Shown piece by piece: positions 14,529 through 22,748 of a stretch of 40,165 nucleotides of DNA. A model generated the notes under the pieces. That model worked only from the letters and a program-made list of their open reading frames with translations, did no database searches and had not been told where the DNA came from. The stretch lies in NCBI GenBank assembly GCA_017992075.1, contig JAGOPI010000005.1, positions 1 to 40,165 on the forward strand, read 5' to 3'. Source of the DNA: Candidatus Babeliales bacterium (GTDB taxonomy: Bacteria > Babelota > Babeliae > Babelales > Chromulinivoraceae). Position numbers and translations under genes: made by a program. Numbering within the stretch: the stretch's first letter is position 1; each line of letters begins with the position of its first letter.

Positions 14529-16382
14529 TTATTTCTTTGCTTTTTTCTTTTTAGATTGAGAATCTTGATTTTCAACAGTTTCACCATCTTGTTGACGCGC
14601 TGCATGTCGTTCAAGTTCGATTTGCAATGCTGATTTCATTTTTGGTGCTGCTGCTGCAGATTTAGATTCTACAACTTCTTCGTGTTCAACAACTTTAGCT
14701 ACTTTTTTCTTTGGACGTTCAGCTTGGAACTGTTGTGCACTTTCATCTTTGCCAGTGTCTTCCAACTTCAAGCTTAAGCCAATTTTACGTTCACCAGCGT
14801 TGATATTAATCACACGAAGTTCACGAGTTTGACCAACTTCTACAGGATTATCTTTGCTTTGTTCAAGCTCAGAATTGTAGATCAAGCCTTCAACTTTGTT
14901 TGCTAATTTTACAAACGCGCCATAATTACCAATTTTAGTAATCGTACCGCTTACACGTGATCCAACTGGCATCTCTTTTTCAATCGATTTCCAAGGATCT
15001 AATGAAAGCTGTTTGATTCCAAGCGCAACTTTTTTGTGCTCTTCATCAATTGACAAAATAACCGCTTCAACTTCTTGGCTTGACTTATACAAATCACTTG
15101 GGTGAGCGATATGTTCTGTCCATGATAAATCAGAGACGTGAACTAAACCGTCAACACCTGGAATGATTTGAACAAAGATTCCAAAGTCTGCAATGTTGGT
15201 AATTTTACCTTTGATACGATCATCTTTTTTGAATGTTTCTTTAACTGTTGTCCAAGGATCTTTGCTCAATTGTTTAATACTCAAAGACATTCTTCGATTA
15301 TCAACATCAAGTGAAGCAACAAGCACTTCAATCTCTTCGCCAACTTTGAAACGATCTCTCAAATTATTGATACGATCTGTCCAAGAAATTTCAGAAATAT
15401 GAACTAAGCCTTCAACGCCTTTACGAATTTCAACAAATAATCCATAATCTGCAATGCTTGCAATATGACCTTTGATAACTGATCCAACTTGAATCATTTT
15501 ATCAAGATCTTGCCATGGATTATCGCCCAATTGTTTCATGCCAAGTGAAATTTTGTTGTTGTCTTTATCAATTGACAACACTTTCACGGTCACTGATTCA
15601 CCAATTTTTAACAATTCGCTTGGATGTGAAATACGACCCCAAGTCATATCAGTGATATGGAGCAATCCGTCAACGCCACCAACATCGATGAACACGCCGT
15701 AGTTCGTAATGTTTTTAACTGTTCCCATGATAACTTTATTAACTTCAAGAGTATCAAGAATCTGTTTGCGAGATTTATCACGACATTCTGATAAGTATTT
15801 ACGGCAAGAAATAATAACGTTGCCACGTTTTTTATTTAATTTTACGATTTCTGCAACAATTGTTTTACCAACAAAATTATCAAAGTCTGTAACGCGGTAT
15901 AAGTCAACTTGTGATCCTGGCAAGAATGCCGGAACACCAATATCAACACTTAAACCACCCTTAACTTTGTGCGTTACAACGCCTTCAACAGGTTTATTTT
16001 CTTCAAATAATTTTGTAATACGATCCCAAGCACGAACAATTTTTGCATTTTCATATGATAGAACAACGTCACCATTCATATTTTCAAGTTCATCGATAAT
16101 AACTTCGATGTCTTTACCCAAAGCAAAATCTTTTAATTCTTGCTCTGAAAATTCATACAACGGAACAATACCATTTGATTTGTACTTGATATCGACCAAT
16201 ACTCCATCGCCATCAACTGACAAAACCTTTCCAGTGATCAATTGACCAGCTGAATATTTACCAACTTCACGTTCGTAAAGATCTTGCATCGATTTTTTTT
16301 GTTCTGATGACAATTCAATATCATCTGCAACAACAAGCCATGACTTAGCATACTGAGAGGATTTTATACGCTCTTTTGACAT
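14529..16382 (-). CDS. rpsA: 30S ribosomal protein S1
   Basis: S1 docks and unfolds mRNA on the 30S subunit. Its 617 residues hold six S1 (OB) domains at roughly 45-112, 130-195, 215-283, 300-370, 387-457 and 474-541. The central repeats show the classical blocks (GVFIDVGGVDGLLHITDMTW; GLFVEIRKGVEGLVHISEIS; FVQIIPGVDGLVHVSDLSW). A charged tail ends in KKKKAKK. The ATG at 16382 has no recognisable Shine-Dalgarno (CCGAAAAAATCTT precedes it), and a perfect inverted repeat lies just upstream. In E. coli rpsA also lacks a good Shine-Dalgarno and is repressed by its own product through leader hairpins. Confidence 0.97.
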   Translation of the reverse strand: MSKERIKSSQYAKSWLVVADDIELSSEQKKSMQDLYEREVGKYSAGQLITGKVLSVDGDGVLVDIKYKSNGIVPLYEFSEQELKDFALGKDIEVIIDELENMNGDVVLSYENAKIVRAWDRITKLFEENKPVEGVVTHKVKGGLSVDIGVPAFLPGSQVDLYRVTDFDNFVGKTIVAEIVKLNKKRGNVIISCRKYLSECRDKSRKQILDTLEVNKVIMGTVKNITNYGVFIDVGGVDGLLHITDMTWGRISHPSELLKIGESVTVKVLSIDKDNNKISLGMKQLGDNPWQDLDKMIQVGSVIKGHIASIADYGLFVEIRKGVEGLVHISEISWTDRINNLRDRFKVGEEIEVLVASLDVDNRRMSLSIKQLSKDPWTTVKETFKKDDRIKGKITNIADFGIFVQIIPGVDGLVHVSDLSWTEHIAHPSDLYKSSQEVEAVILSIDEEHKKVALGIKQLSLDPWKSIEKEMPVGSRVSGTITKIGNYGAFVKLANKVEGLIYNSELEQSKDNPVEVGQTRELRVININAGERKIGLSLKLEDTGKDESAQQFQAERPKKKVAKVVEHEEVVESKSAAAAPKMKSALQIELERHAARQQDGETVENQDSQSKKKKAKK

Positions 16383-16395
16383 AAGATTTTTTCGG

Positions 16396-16421
16396 ATAGT
16401 TTTTATCGAACTAAAAACTAT
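16396..16421 (-). promoter_or_regulatory. rpsA leader hairpin
   Basis: ATAGTTTTTA and TAAAAACTAT form a perfect 10-bp stem with a six-base loop, ending 13 bases before the rpsA ATG. Together with the missing Shine-Dalgarno this is a candidate site for autogenous control by S1. Confidence 0.5.
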
Positions 16422-16481
16422 AAAATGTAATTAAAATAATGAAAAACAACACCTTTAAGATAACAATTTTTAAAGAAAAAT

Positions 16482-16877
16482 TCAAACTTTTTGGCCTTGC
16501 TTGAAAGAAGCAATTCCTTTTTGAAGCGCCATAATTGACAAAAGACCGCATTTCATACGATTCAATCCCAAAGACAACCCCAAAATAGGTTCAATAACTT
16601 CTTCATTTAATTGTTCAATTTCAATCAAACTTTTACCAACAAGTGCAACCGTTAACTTTGAAGCCATTGCCATACTGATCACACATCCAGACCCTTGAAA
16701 ACACAATGCCGTAATTTTTCCATCATGCACTTTGCCACCAATCATAACCGAATCTCCACACGAAGGGTTCTGTTGACCTGAAACAAAGTCCAGATCAGGT
16801 ACAAGTCCAAAATTTGACGGATTTTTAGCATGAAATTGCAAATCTTGCTGAATGAGATAAAAGGAATGATTGTTCAT
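16482..16877 (-). CDS. IscU/SufU-like iron-sulfur cluster scaffold protein
   Basis: A U-type scaffold or sulfur acceptor for Fe-S cluster assembly. The three conserved cysteines are present: NPSCGD, QGSGCVISMAMAS and RMKCGLL. The spacing between the second and third cysteines (45 residues) is IscU-like rather than SufU-like, because it lacks the SufU insertion. The residue before the third Cys is Lys, as in SufU, instead of the IscU His. It has 131 residues, the normal length. It stands alone here, with no cysteine desulfurase or other suf/isc gene alongside. Confidence 0.9.
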   Translation of the reverse strand: MNNHSFYLIQQDLQFHAKNPSNFGLVPDLDFVSGQQNPSCGDSVMIGGKVHDGKITALCFQGSGCVISMAMASKLTVALVGKSLIEIEQLNEEVIEPILGLSLGLNRMKCGLLSIMALQKGIASFKQGQKV

Positions 16878-16961
16878 AATTTTTATAGGATATTGCTTTT
16901 ATAAAGCTATTTTTTCTAAACTTGTGGTATCAAAGGGTTTAATTTTAGGGAGTTTTGATCT

Positions 16962-18155
16962 ATGAAGTTTATTCATCATTATTATACCATAATTTTCATG
17001 ATTTTTACAATTTTTACACCGTTACAAGGCTCGTTAATAGCTTCACGTGACACAACACGCCCAACAATTCCTTTACAACAAGATTCACCTGCAATAGTTA
17101 CAACTGCAATACCCGTACTTGACCCTCAAGATTTACATGTCACTTCAAGCCTTGAATCTGATCCATTATCACTTTCAAATCGAGTTCGTCGTTTAAGTTT
17201 ACAAGCACATAGTTTAAGAAGACAATCACAAACTTTAACCGATCTTGATAATTTAACAATGTATCAATTTGTACCTTCAAGCGATCCTCATGATCCTTGC
17301 GAAAATTCAAAAAACTCTCATCCTAGTAGCGACTCTGAACAAAAAAAAACACCAAGAATTTTTCCAAGAAATCGTAGATCTATTGTATTTAACGATGACA
17401 CTGCCCAAAAAGAATCTACTTCTAAATCAAATAAAGACCTGCATATCACTATATCAAGAAACCAATTACACCTTATCGAATGTTTTTGTCTGTTGGCTGG
17501 TACAAGTTTTGGTGTTTATTGCGCTTTAAAGCCAACATCGACACAAAAACGAAGTTCTTTGATAGATTTTGATACTAATACAACAGAAATAACTCGCGGC
17601 GGCATACCAACTGATATGATTGGTGCGGGATTTTGGGGTTTCAATAAATTATCAGGATTAGCATCTTCTGGTGTAACATTAGTACTTGCAGGATTTATGC
17701 TTCATAAAATAAAGGGATGGGTTGATACCATCTATGCATCCGACACCGATCGACGTATTGATAAAAAATTAAATCCTGTAATTTCAAATGTTTCAAAATT
17801 AGCTCAATACGTTGACGAAGAATTAGAACAAATTGATGTACAATTTGTTGAAAATGTTAAAACAATTAATAGATTAATTAATGAACAAGCAAAACTTACA
17901 GATCTTTTGCAAGAAGAAACAGTTATTTTAGAAGTGTTAACTCAAGACTACGAAAAAAGAAATCCAGCTGATGCAAAAGCTCAAGAAATTATGGAGCATG
18001 TAAACACATTACATGCAGAAGTTGCAGCAACTATGACTGATGTTCAAGCTTTACAAAAAGAAGCTGAAACTAAAAAGTCAGAACTTCCTCGAAAAAATCC
18101 AATTACACTAAAAGAACAATCTGCAAAATGTTGCGGCATCTGTAAACAACAATAA
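16962..18155 (+). CDS. Exported membrane-associated coiled-coil protein, unknown function
   Basis: A 397-residue protein of no family I know. AGGGAG precedes ATG at 16962. A signal peptide (residues 1-23) is followed by a Ser/Thr/Pro-rich, low-complexity region to about 155, rich in Arg and Ser. There are two hydrophobic segments, about 168-186 (LIECFCLLAGTSFGVYCAL) and 217-245 (GAGFWGFNKLSGLASSGVTL and onward). A long predicted coiled coil (about 260-380) ends in a Cys pair, KCCGICKQQ. The layout of disordered N-terminus, paired hydrophobic helices and coiled coil recalls chlamydial inclusion-membrane proteins, but only in general form. It ends at a bidirectional terminator. Confidence 0.65.
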   Translation: MKFIHHYYTIIFMIFTIFTPLQGSLIASRDTTRPTIPLQQDSPAIVTTAIPVLDPQDLHVTSSLESDPLSLSNRVRRLSLQAHSLRRQSQTLTDLDNLTMYQFVPSSDPHDPCENSKNSHPSSDSEQKKTPRIFPRNRRSIVFNDDTAQKESTSKSNKDLHITISRNQLHLIECFCLLAGTSFGVYCALKPTSTQKRSSLIDFDTNTTEITRGGIPTDMIGAGFWGFNKLSGLASSGVTLVLAGFMLHKIKGWVDTIYASDTDRRIDKKLNPVISNVSKLAQYVDEELEQIDVQFVENVKTINRLINEQAKLTDLLQEETVILEVLTQDYEKRNPADAKAQEIMEHVNTLHAEVAATMTDVQALQKEAETKKSELPRKNPITLKEQSAKCCGICKQQ

Positions 18156-18185
18156 AAAAGGGCGCTTTTAAAAGCGCCCTTTTTT
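18154..18185. terminator. Bidirectional Rho-independent terminator
   Basis: A perfect 32-bp palindrome: AAAAAAGGGCGCTTTT followed directly by its complement. It overlaps the stop of the + strand gene (18155) and ends 18 bp before the convergent lipoprotein gene. It provides a U-run for both. Confidence 0.9.
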
Positions 18186-18202
18186 ATCAAGTCAACTTAA
18201 GC

Positions 18203-18406
18203 TTAATAGCCTTTATCTTCTTTTTTCATGCTTTTTTTCTTTTTGCTATCTTTTTTCATTGGTTTTTTTTCTGCTGATTTTTTTGCTGATTTTTTCTTTT
18301 TCATTTTTTGTTCTTTTTTTGGTTGTTTTGCTTTTTCATCTTTATTACAACCTGCAAAAGCTGACAACGCAAAACCAAGAACTAAAAGATTTAGAAACTT
18401 TTTCAT
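18203..18406 (-). CDS. Small lipoprotein with Lys-rich tail
   Basis: A 67-residue protein. The signal sequence MKKFLNLLVLGFALSAFAGC ends in a lipobox (FAGC), so Cys20 should be lipidated. The mature 48 residues are almost half lysine, with KKxMKK/KSAKK-type repeats and a few acidic residues, giving a strongly positive tail. AAGGAAG stands seven bases before ATG. A role in binding outer-membrane phosphates, nucleic acid or a host surface is possible but unsupported. It shares a terminator with the convergent gene. Confidence 0.7.
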   Translation of the reverse strand: MKKFLNLLVLGFALSAFAGCNKDEKAKQPKKEQKMKKKKSAKKSAEKKPMKKDSKKKKSMKKEDKGY

Positions 18407-18499
18407 AATTCTTCCTTTTTTTTAATACATAAACCAAAACCTAACTTAAATCTTACGCTAGAAAAAAATTAGAACTTTTTGCAAGATATTACAAATTTT

Positions 18500-18820
18500 T
18501 TATTTACGAGCTCGTAATGAAGGTTGCTTTAAATAATGATTTGTGCGCGCACTTAAATAAGTCGTAACATGCCTTGTTAAAGGTTTATTAAGTTTTTTTG
18601 CACGTTCTGTTACATTATCAACAATATTGGCACTAGTTAGAGTTTGATTCATATTAGGTGAAGTTTGATCAGCATTTAGAATCATTGCATGAAATACACT
18701 GTTTAAAATTTTTACTGCATCATTACTACGATTACTACATTCTTCTCTTTGCCTTGATGTCTGCATATCAATGCAATTAAAAATTAATGAAAGAGTCACT
18801 ACACTCAAACGAATATTCAT
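18500..18820 (-). CDS. Small exported protein of unknown function
   Basis: A 106-residue protein with a good ribosome site (AAGGAAT) before ATG at 18820 and a short signal-like N-terminus (MNIRLSVVTLSLIFNCID). The rest is polar, Asn/Thr/Ser-rich and basic at the C-terminus (KQPSLRARK), with no recognisable domain. It begins 19 bp after the M16 peptidase stop and is probably in its transcript. It is judged real mainly by the start signal and operon spacing. Confidence 0.5.
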   Translation of the reverse strand: MNIRLSVVTLSLIFNCIDMQTSRQREECSNRSNDAVKILNSVFHAMILNADQTSPNMNQTLTSANIVDNVTERAKKLNKPLTRHVTTYLSARTNHYLKQPSLRARK

Positions 18821-18839
18821 ATTATTCCTTATTTATATA

Positions 18840-21461
18840 TTATAAACGGCCAATTTTCACATTCAATATTTTATTCATATTCAAATATTGCTTTACAATT
18901 TTTTTTACATCTTCAAGTTTTAATGCTCGAATACTGTCAACGCGTTTTTCAAAATAATCTGCTGAAAAATTATATTTTTCTAAAAATATAAAGGTATTTG
19001 CAGCATTTTCGTACGTTTCAAACATTAATGGAAACGAATTAATAATTACTTCTTTTGCTTGTTCAAGTTCATCTTCTGTGATTCCATCAATTGCTGTTTG
19101 TAAACAGTTTGATATCGCAAATTGCGCTTCCTCGAGACGATCTTTTGATACAATTGTTTTAATAAAAATCATACCTGGTTGTTGCGCAGCACCATACACA
19201 ACTGATCCGCCAATGGTATAAAATAGTCCACTTTGTTCACGAAGTTCAAATAATCGAGAACTCATGCCACCCGTTAACAACTGATCAAACAAAAGCAATG
19301 CATCATACTCTGGATTTTTTCGTTCAACAGAAATACCTGCAAACGCAAGAACTACTTGATCTCTATTTTTAAAAATAGAAACAGTTTCAGGCTGAACAGG
19401 TGCTATAACGGGAAACTCAAGATCTGCAATTATTGGCGCACGCCATGACCCTAATTTTTGCTGAACAATCTGCTCAATGCTGCATTTTTGTAAATTTCCA
19501 ACAATAGATAAAATGGCGCCATACGCAGAAATATTTTTTTGATAAAAATCAAAACATTTTTCACGCGTCATATTTTCTAAGCTTTGATTTGTACCCAATG
19601 ATAATCGTCCATATGGATGATTTTTGTAAATTTTTTCAGCAGCAACAGCTAAAATGCAACGTTTTGGAGTATCCCAAAATTGAATCAATTGTGCTTTTGT
19701 TTTTTCAATTAAACGTGCTACAGCATCCGCCTTAAATTCTGCATGCTGCAACATTTCAAATAACAATTCAAAGCCTTTTTCAACTTCATCTGAAGGCATC
19801 GTAATAGAAATTGAACCTGGTGCTGTTTCAAATGAAATACCGTAAGATTCCGCTTCTTGAATGAATAACGAACCTGGATATTTTTCTGTGCCTTCAAGCA
19901 TTAATTTACTAACAATATGACCAATACCCTGCAAATCTTGTGGGTCATAATTATTATTCGCTTTATAATCAAGAACACATTCTACTAAATTAACATCAGC
20001 ATTATCTTGCATTAACACTTTTAAACCATTTGATAATTTTAATGTTGTTGGTTTTGCAAATGTTCTTTTTTTAAATTTTTCTACACAAACATCTTCGACA
20101 TACTTTCCTGGTGCAACTGAAGATGTTCGTTCTTTGCCAAATAAAATTTTTGTATCAAGCGCATCAGACTCTTCTTGCAGTTGATTAAAATAGGCTCGAT
20201 CTTGATCAAGCACTTTAATAATTTTTCCTTCATGACACAGTGACGAACGAAAATACTGTTGCAAAATCTTTTTAATGTCTTGACGAAGTGTCTCTTTGTT
20301 GTAATCACAATAGGTGAAAGGATACGTTTCATCACCCGTTGAAAGCAAAGATTTTCCAATTGCATACGCTTGCTTGTGCACATCTTCAAGCAAATGTTGT
20401 TGATCAACATTTGCTAATTTTAATGCTCTTCGAAGCTCAAGCTCAGAAATTTCATTATTTGTTAAATCAGCTAGCTGTTCTAAAATAATTGATTTAATTT
20501 TTGCAATATCTTTTTCTTGTTTTGGCTTAACAATAATAAAAAATAGTTCACGATCAACCAGATCATAGGTCATAGGACTTACTGATGTTGCCAATTGTAA
20601 TTCATCAACTAAAATTTTATGCAAACGAGAACCTTTACCGCTTGCAAGCAAATAAGCAATAATGTCATAAAAAAATGATTTTTTATCAGAAGATTTTGAA
20701 AGAGAATAACAAAACATACTCAATGGTTGTTCAACATCACGATAGATAGTTACAGCTTTTGCTTGCAACTCATCTTCAATGATAAATTGTTCGTGAATAA
20801 TTTCTGCACCCCTTGCAATTGCATCAAATGATATTTTTACTTGTTGTAGTGCTTCTTGCGGATCAATATCTCCGACAAGCACCAAAGTTGCATTGTTTGG
20901 CACATAATATTTTTTATAAAATTTAACTAATGTTTCACGCTTGAGATTCCACAAATCCTGTTTGTATCCAATAATTGGATAATGATAAGGATGAGATTCA
21001 AAAATAGCTGTTACTAATCCTTCAGCAAGTGTTGAACCGAAATCATCACGAAACATTTTAAGCTCTTGAATAACAGCCTTAACTTCTGAATTTAAATGCT
21101 CTTCATCAAATTTTACATTTTGCATACAATCTGCAAAAACAGGAAGGACTTGAGTCCAATTTGAAACAGGAACATCAAAAAAGTAACAAGTGTAATCAAA
21201 TGAAGTAAAAGCGTTAATATCCGCAGAAAGCTTTTGAGCGATTAAATTAATATCTGATTCTGAAAGTAAATTATGAGTTCCTTTAAAAATCATGTGTTCA
21301 ATAAAATGAGCCATCCCTTTTTCACCAGCTTGCTCATGTTTTGAGCCAACATTATACCACAGTTGCATTGAAACTTTTGGTGCAAATTTTTTAGGACAGA
21401 TTACAACAGTAAGGCCGTTTGTGAGCACATATTTAAAAACTCGTTTATCAGATATTTGCAT
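18840..21461 (-). CDS. M16 zinc peptidase, two M16 units in one chain
   Basis: A pitrilysin/processing-peptidase family metalloprotease of 873 residues. The N-terminal unit is catalytic: the inverted zinc motif HFIEH at 52-56 and the third ligand Glu133 (VIQELKM) have the expected spacing. The second unit (from about residue 440) keeps the fold but has lost the motif (GIGHIVSKLMLEGTEKYPGS), as in the inactive partner of PqqL or mitochondrial processing peptidase. Later FYTIGGSVVYG matches the substrate-clamping Arg/Tyr region. I see no signal peptide, so it is probably cytoplasmic unless exported another way. Family members degrade short peptides. It is divergent from comEC and upstream of two small exported-protein genes. 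Confidence 0.92.
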   Translation of the reverse strand: MQISDKRVFKYVLTNGLTVVICPKKFAPKVSMQLWYNVGSKHEQAGEKGMAHFIEHMIFKGTHNLLSESDINLIAQKLSADINAFTSFDYTCYFFDVPVSNWTQVLPVFADCMQNVKFDEEHLNSEVKAVIQELKMFRDDFGSTLAEGLVTAIFESHPYHYPIIGYKQDLWNLKRETLVKFYKKYYVPNNATLVLVGDIDPQEALQQVKISFDAIARGAEIIHEQFIIEDELQAKAVTIYRDVEQPLSMFCYSLSKSSDKKSFFYDIIAYLLASGKGSRLHKILVDELQLATSVSPMTYDLVDRELFFIIVKPKQEKDIAKIKSIILEQLADLTNNEISELELRRALKLANVDQQHLLEDVHKQAYAIGKSLLSTGDETYPFTYCDYNKETLRQDIKKILQQYFRSSLCHEGKIIKVLDQDRAYFNQLQEESDALDTKILFGKERTSSVAPGKYVEDVCVEKFKKRTFAKPTTLKLSNGLKVLMQDNADVNLVECVLDYKANNNYDPQDLQGIGHIVSKLMLEGTEKYPGSLFIQEAESYGISFETAPGSISITMPSDEVEKGFELLFEMLQHAEFKADAVARLIEKTKAQLIQFWDTPKRCILAVAAEKIYKNHPYGRLSLGTNQSLENMTREKCFDFYQKNISAYGAILSIVGNLQKCSIEQIVQQKLGSWRAPIIADLEFPVIAPVQPETVSIFKNRDQVVLAFAGISVERKNPEYDALLLFDQLLTGGMSSRLFELREQSGLFYTIGGSVVYGAAQQPGMIFIKTIVSKDRLEEAQFAISNCLQTAIDGITEDELEQAKEVIINSFPLMFETYENAANTFIFLEKYNFSADYFEKRVDSIRALKLEDVKKIVKQYLNMNKILNVKIGRL

Positions 21462-21564
21462 ATACTACTTTTATTAAAATATATTAAAAAATTATTTCAG
21501 ACTTTTTTTGATAAGCATATTTAGCATAGTTAAAAAAAAGGATTTTTGCTATGCTCAAACCACT

Positions 21565-22698
21565 ATGAATCAACAAATTTCACGTATGAACTTCATTCCT
21601 TTAACGCATATTTTATTAACATGCACGATCACAACGATTTTGACAGCGCTAGCTATTTTTCAAAATCAAATGATATGGATTATACCATTGTATCTTTGCG
21701 CAATAAGCTTTTGTCTGATAAAAAAACAATATCTACAAATTGCTATTCTTTTTTTATGCTCTCTTTTTTCTGTACAAATTTATTTTAAAATTCAAAATAC
21801 AAAAACAATATTTCAAGCAAATAAAAATTTTTTAAATGTTGATTGCATTGTAAAAGCTATCATTGTTCAAAAACAAACAAATTGTTTAGACAAAGAGCAA
21901 ACAACAATTATTTTAAAAACATCAAACATTTACAATGAACATGCAGGAACAATTCATGAATCAAAAAAAATAGTATGCACTTTAACAGCACGTCGTGCTT
22001 TAAAGTTTTTTGAAGGACAAAGCATTACTATCTATAAAGCTATTTTGCAACAACCCAATTCCGACTCTGAATATCAAAAATATTTAATCAAGGAGGGAAT
22101 TTGGGCAACAACATTTATCACATCTGAAAAAATTTTAATCAATAACTATAAAGACAGATCTTTATTTGCAAAAGTTTCTGATCAATTTTGCGCCCTTTTG
22201 CATACAAACACTATTAATTTATTCAATCCTTTGTTTTTAGGAAAACGAGAAAAATCAATTGAAAGCGTTACAATTCAACATCAATCTTTGTACTGGGGCA
22301 TTGCACATCATATGGCGCGATCTGGTATTCATTTAGTAACTCTTTTCGGACTTTTTATGGCACTTTTTCATTACATACGTATTCAACATTTTTATCGTTA
22401 TATCATTGGCGCAGCACTTATGCTTATCTATTTTGAAATGAGCATTCCAAGTATTTCATTTTTGCGAGCTTTATGCATGATCATGCTACAAATCATCAGC
22501 AAAATTAATAAATTTCAATACTCAAGCGTTCATGCTTTAACCTTAACAACGCTACTCATAATTACATACAATCCTTGGTATATTTTATTTTTAGATTTTC
22601 AACTCAGCTTTGGAATAACAGCGGTTATTATATGGCTCTTTCAAGCAAAATGGTCAAAAACCGTTGCCTTTCAACCAAAAACTCTCATACCTTCCTAA
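21565..22698 (+). CDS. comEC: Truncated ComEC/Rec2-like competence membrane protein
   Basis: ComEC forms the inner-membrane channel for single-stranded DNA uptake. Here only about 377 residues remain: an N-terminal membrane and DUF4131-like region (residues about 1-170), then the start of the competence domain with HHMARSGIHLVTLFGLF (canonical HxxAxSGxH) and the DFQLSFGITAVIIWLF motif. The chain stops soon after this. The remaining channel helices and the C-terminal metallo-beta-lactamase-like domain are missing, and the full-length protein would be about 700 residues. The next gene begins 50 bp later, so there is no room for a frame-shifted remainder. I chose ATG at 21565; no clear ribosome site is seen. 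It may be a decaying gene or a reduced functional form. Confidence 0.7.
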   Translation: MNQQISRMNFIPLTHILLTCTITTILTALAIFQNQMIWIIPLYLCAISFCLIKKQYLQIAILFLCSLFSVQIYFKIQNTKTIFQANKNFLNVDCIVKAIIVQKQTNCLDKEQTTIILKTSNIYNEHAGTIHESKKIVCTLTARRALKFFEGQSITIYKAILQQPNSDSEYQKYLIKEGIWATTFITSEKILINNYKDRSLFAKVSDQFCALLHTNTINLFNPLFLGKREKSIESVTIQHQSLYWGIAHHMARSGIHLVTLFGLFMALFHYIRIQHFYRYIIGAALMLIYFEMSIPSISFLRALCMIMLQIISKINKFQYSSVHALTLTTLLIITYNPWYILFLDFQLSFGITAVIIWLFQAKWSKTVAFQPKTLIPS

Positions 22699-22748
22699 AC
22701 ATAACGATAGCGTTATGTTATTTTTTTACTTCAAAAAAAAGGGTTTGT

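Noticed and set aside
22575-22748. N-terminal extension of the clostripain-family protein
   Set aside because: It overlaps comEC in another frame and would bury the signal peptide. ATG 22749 has a good ribosome site.
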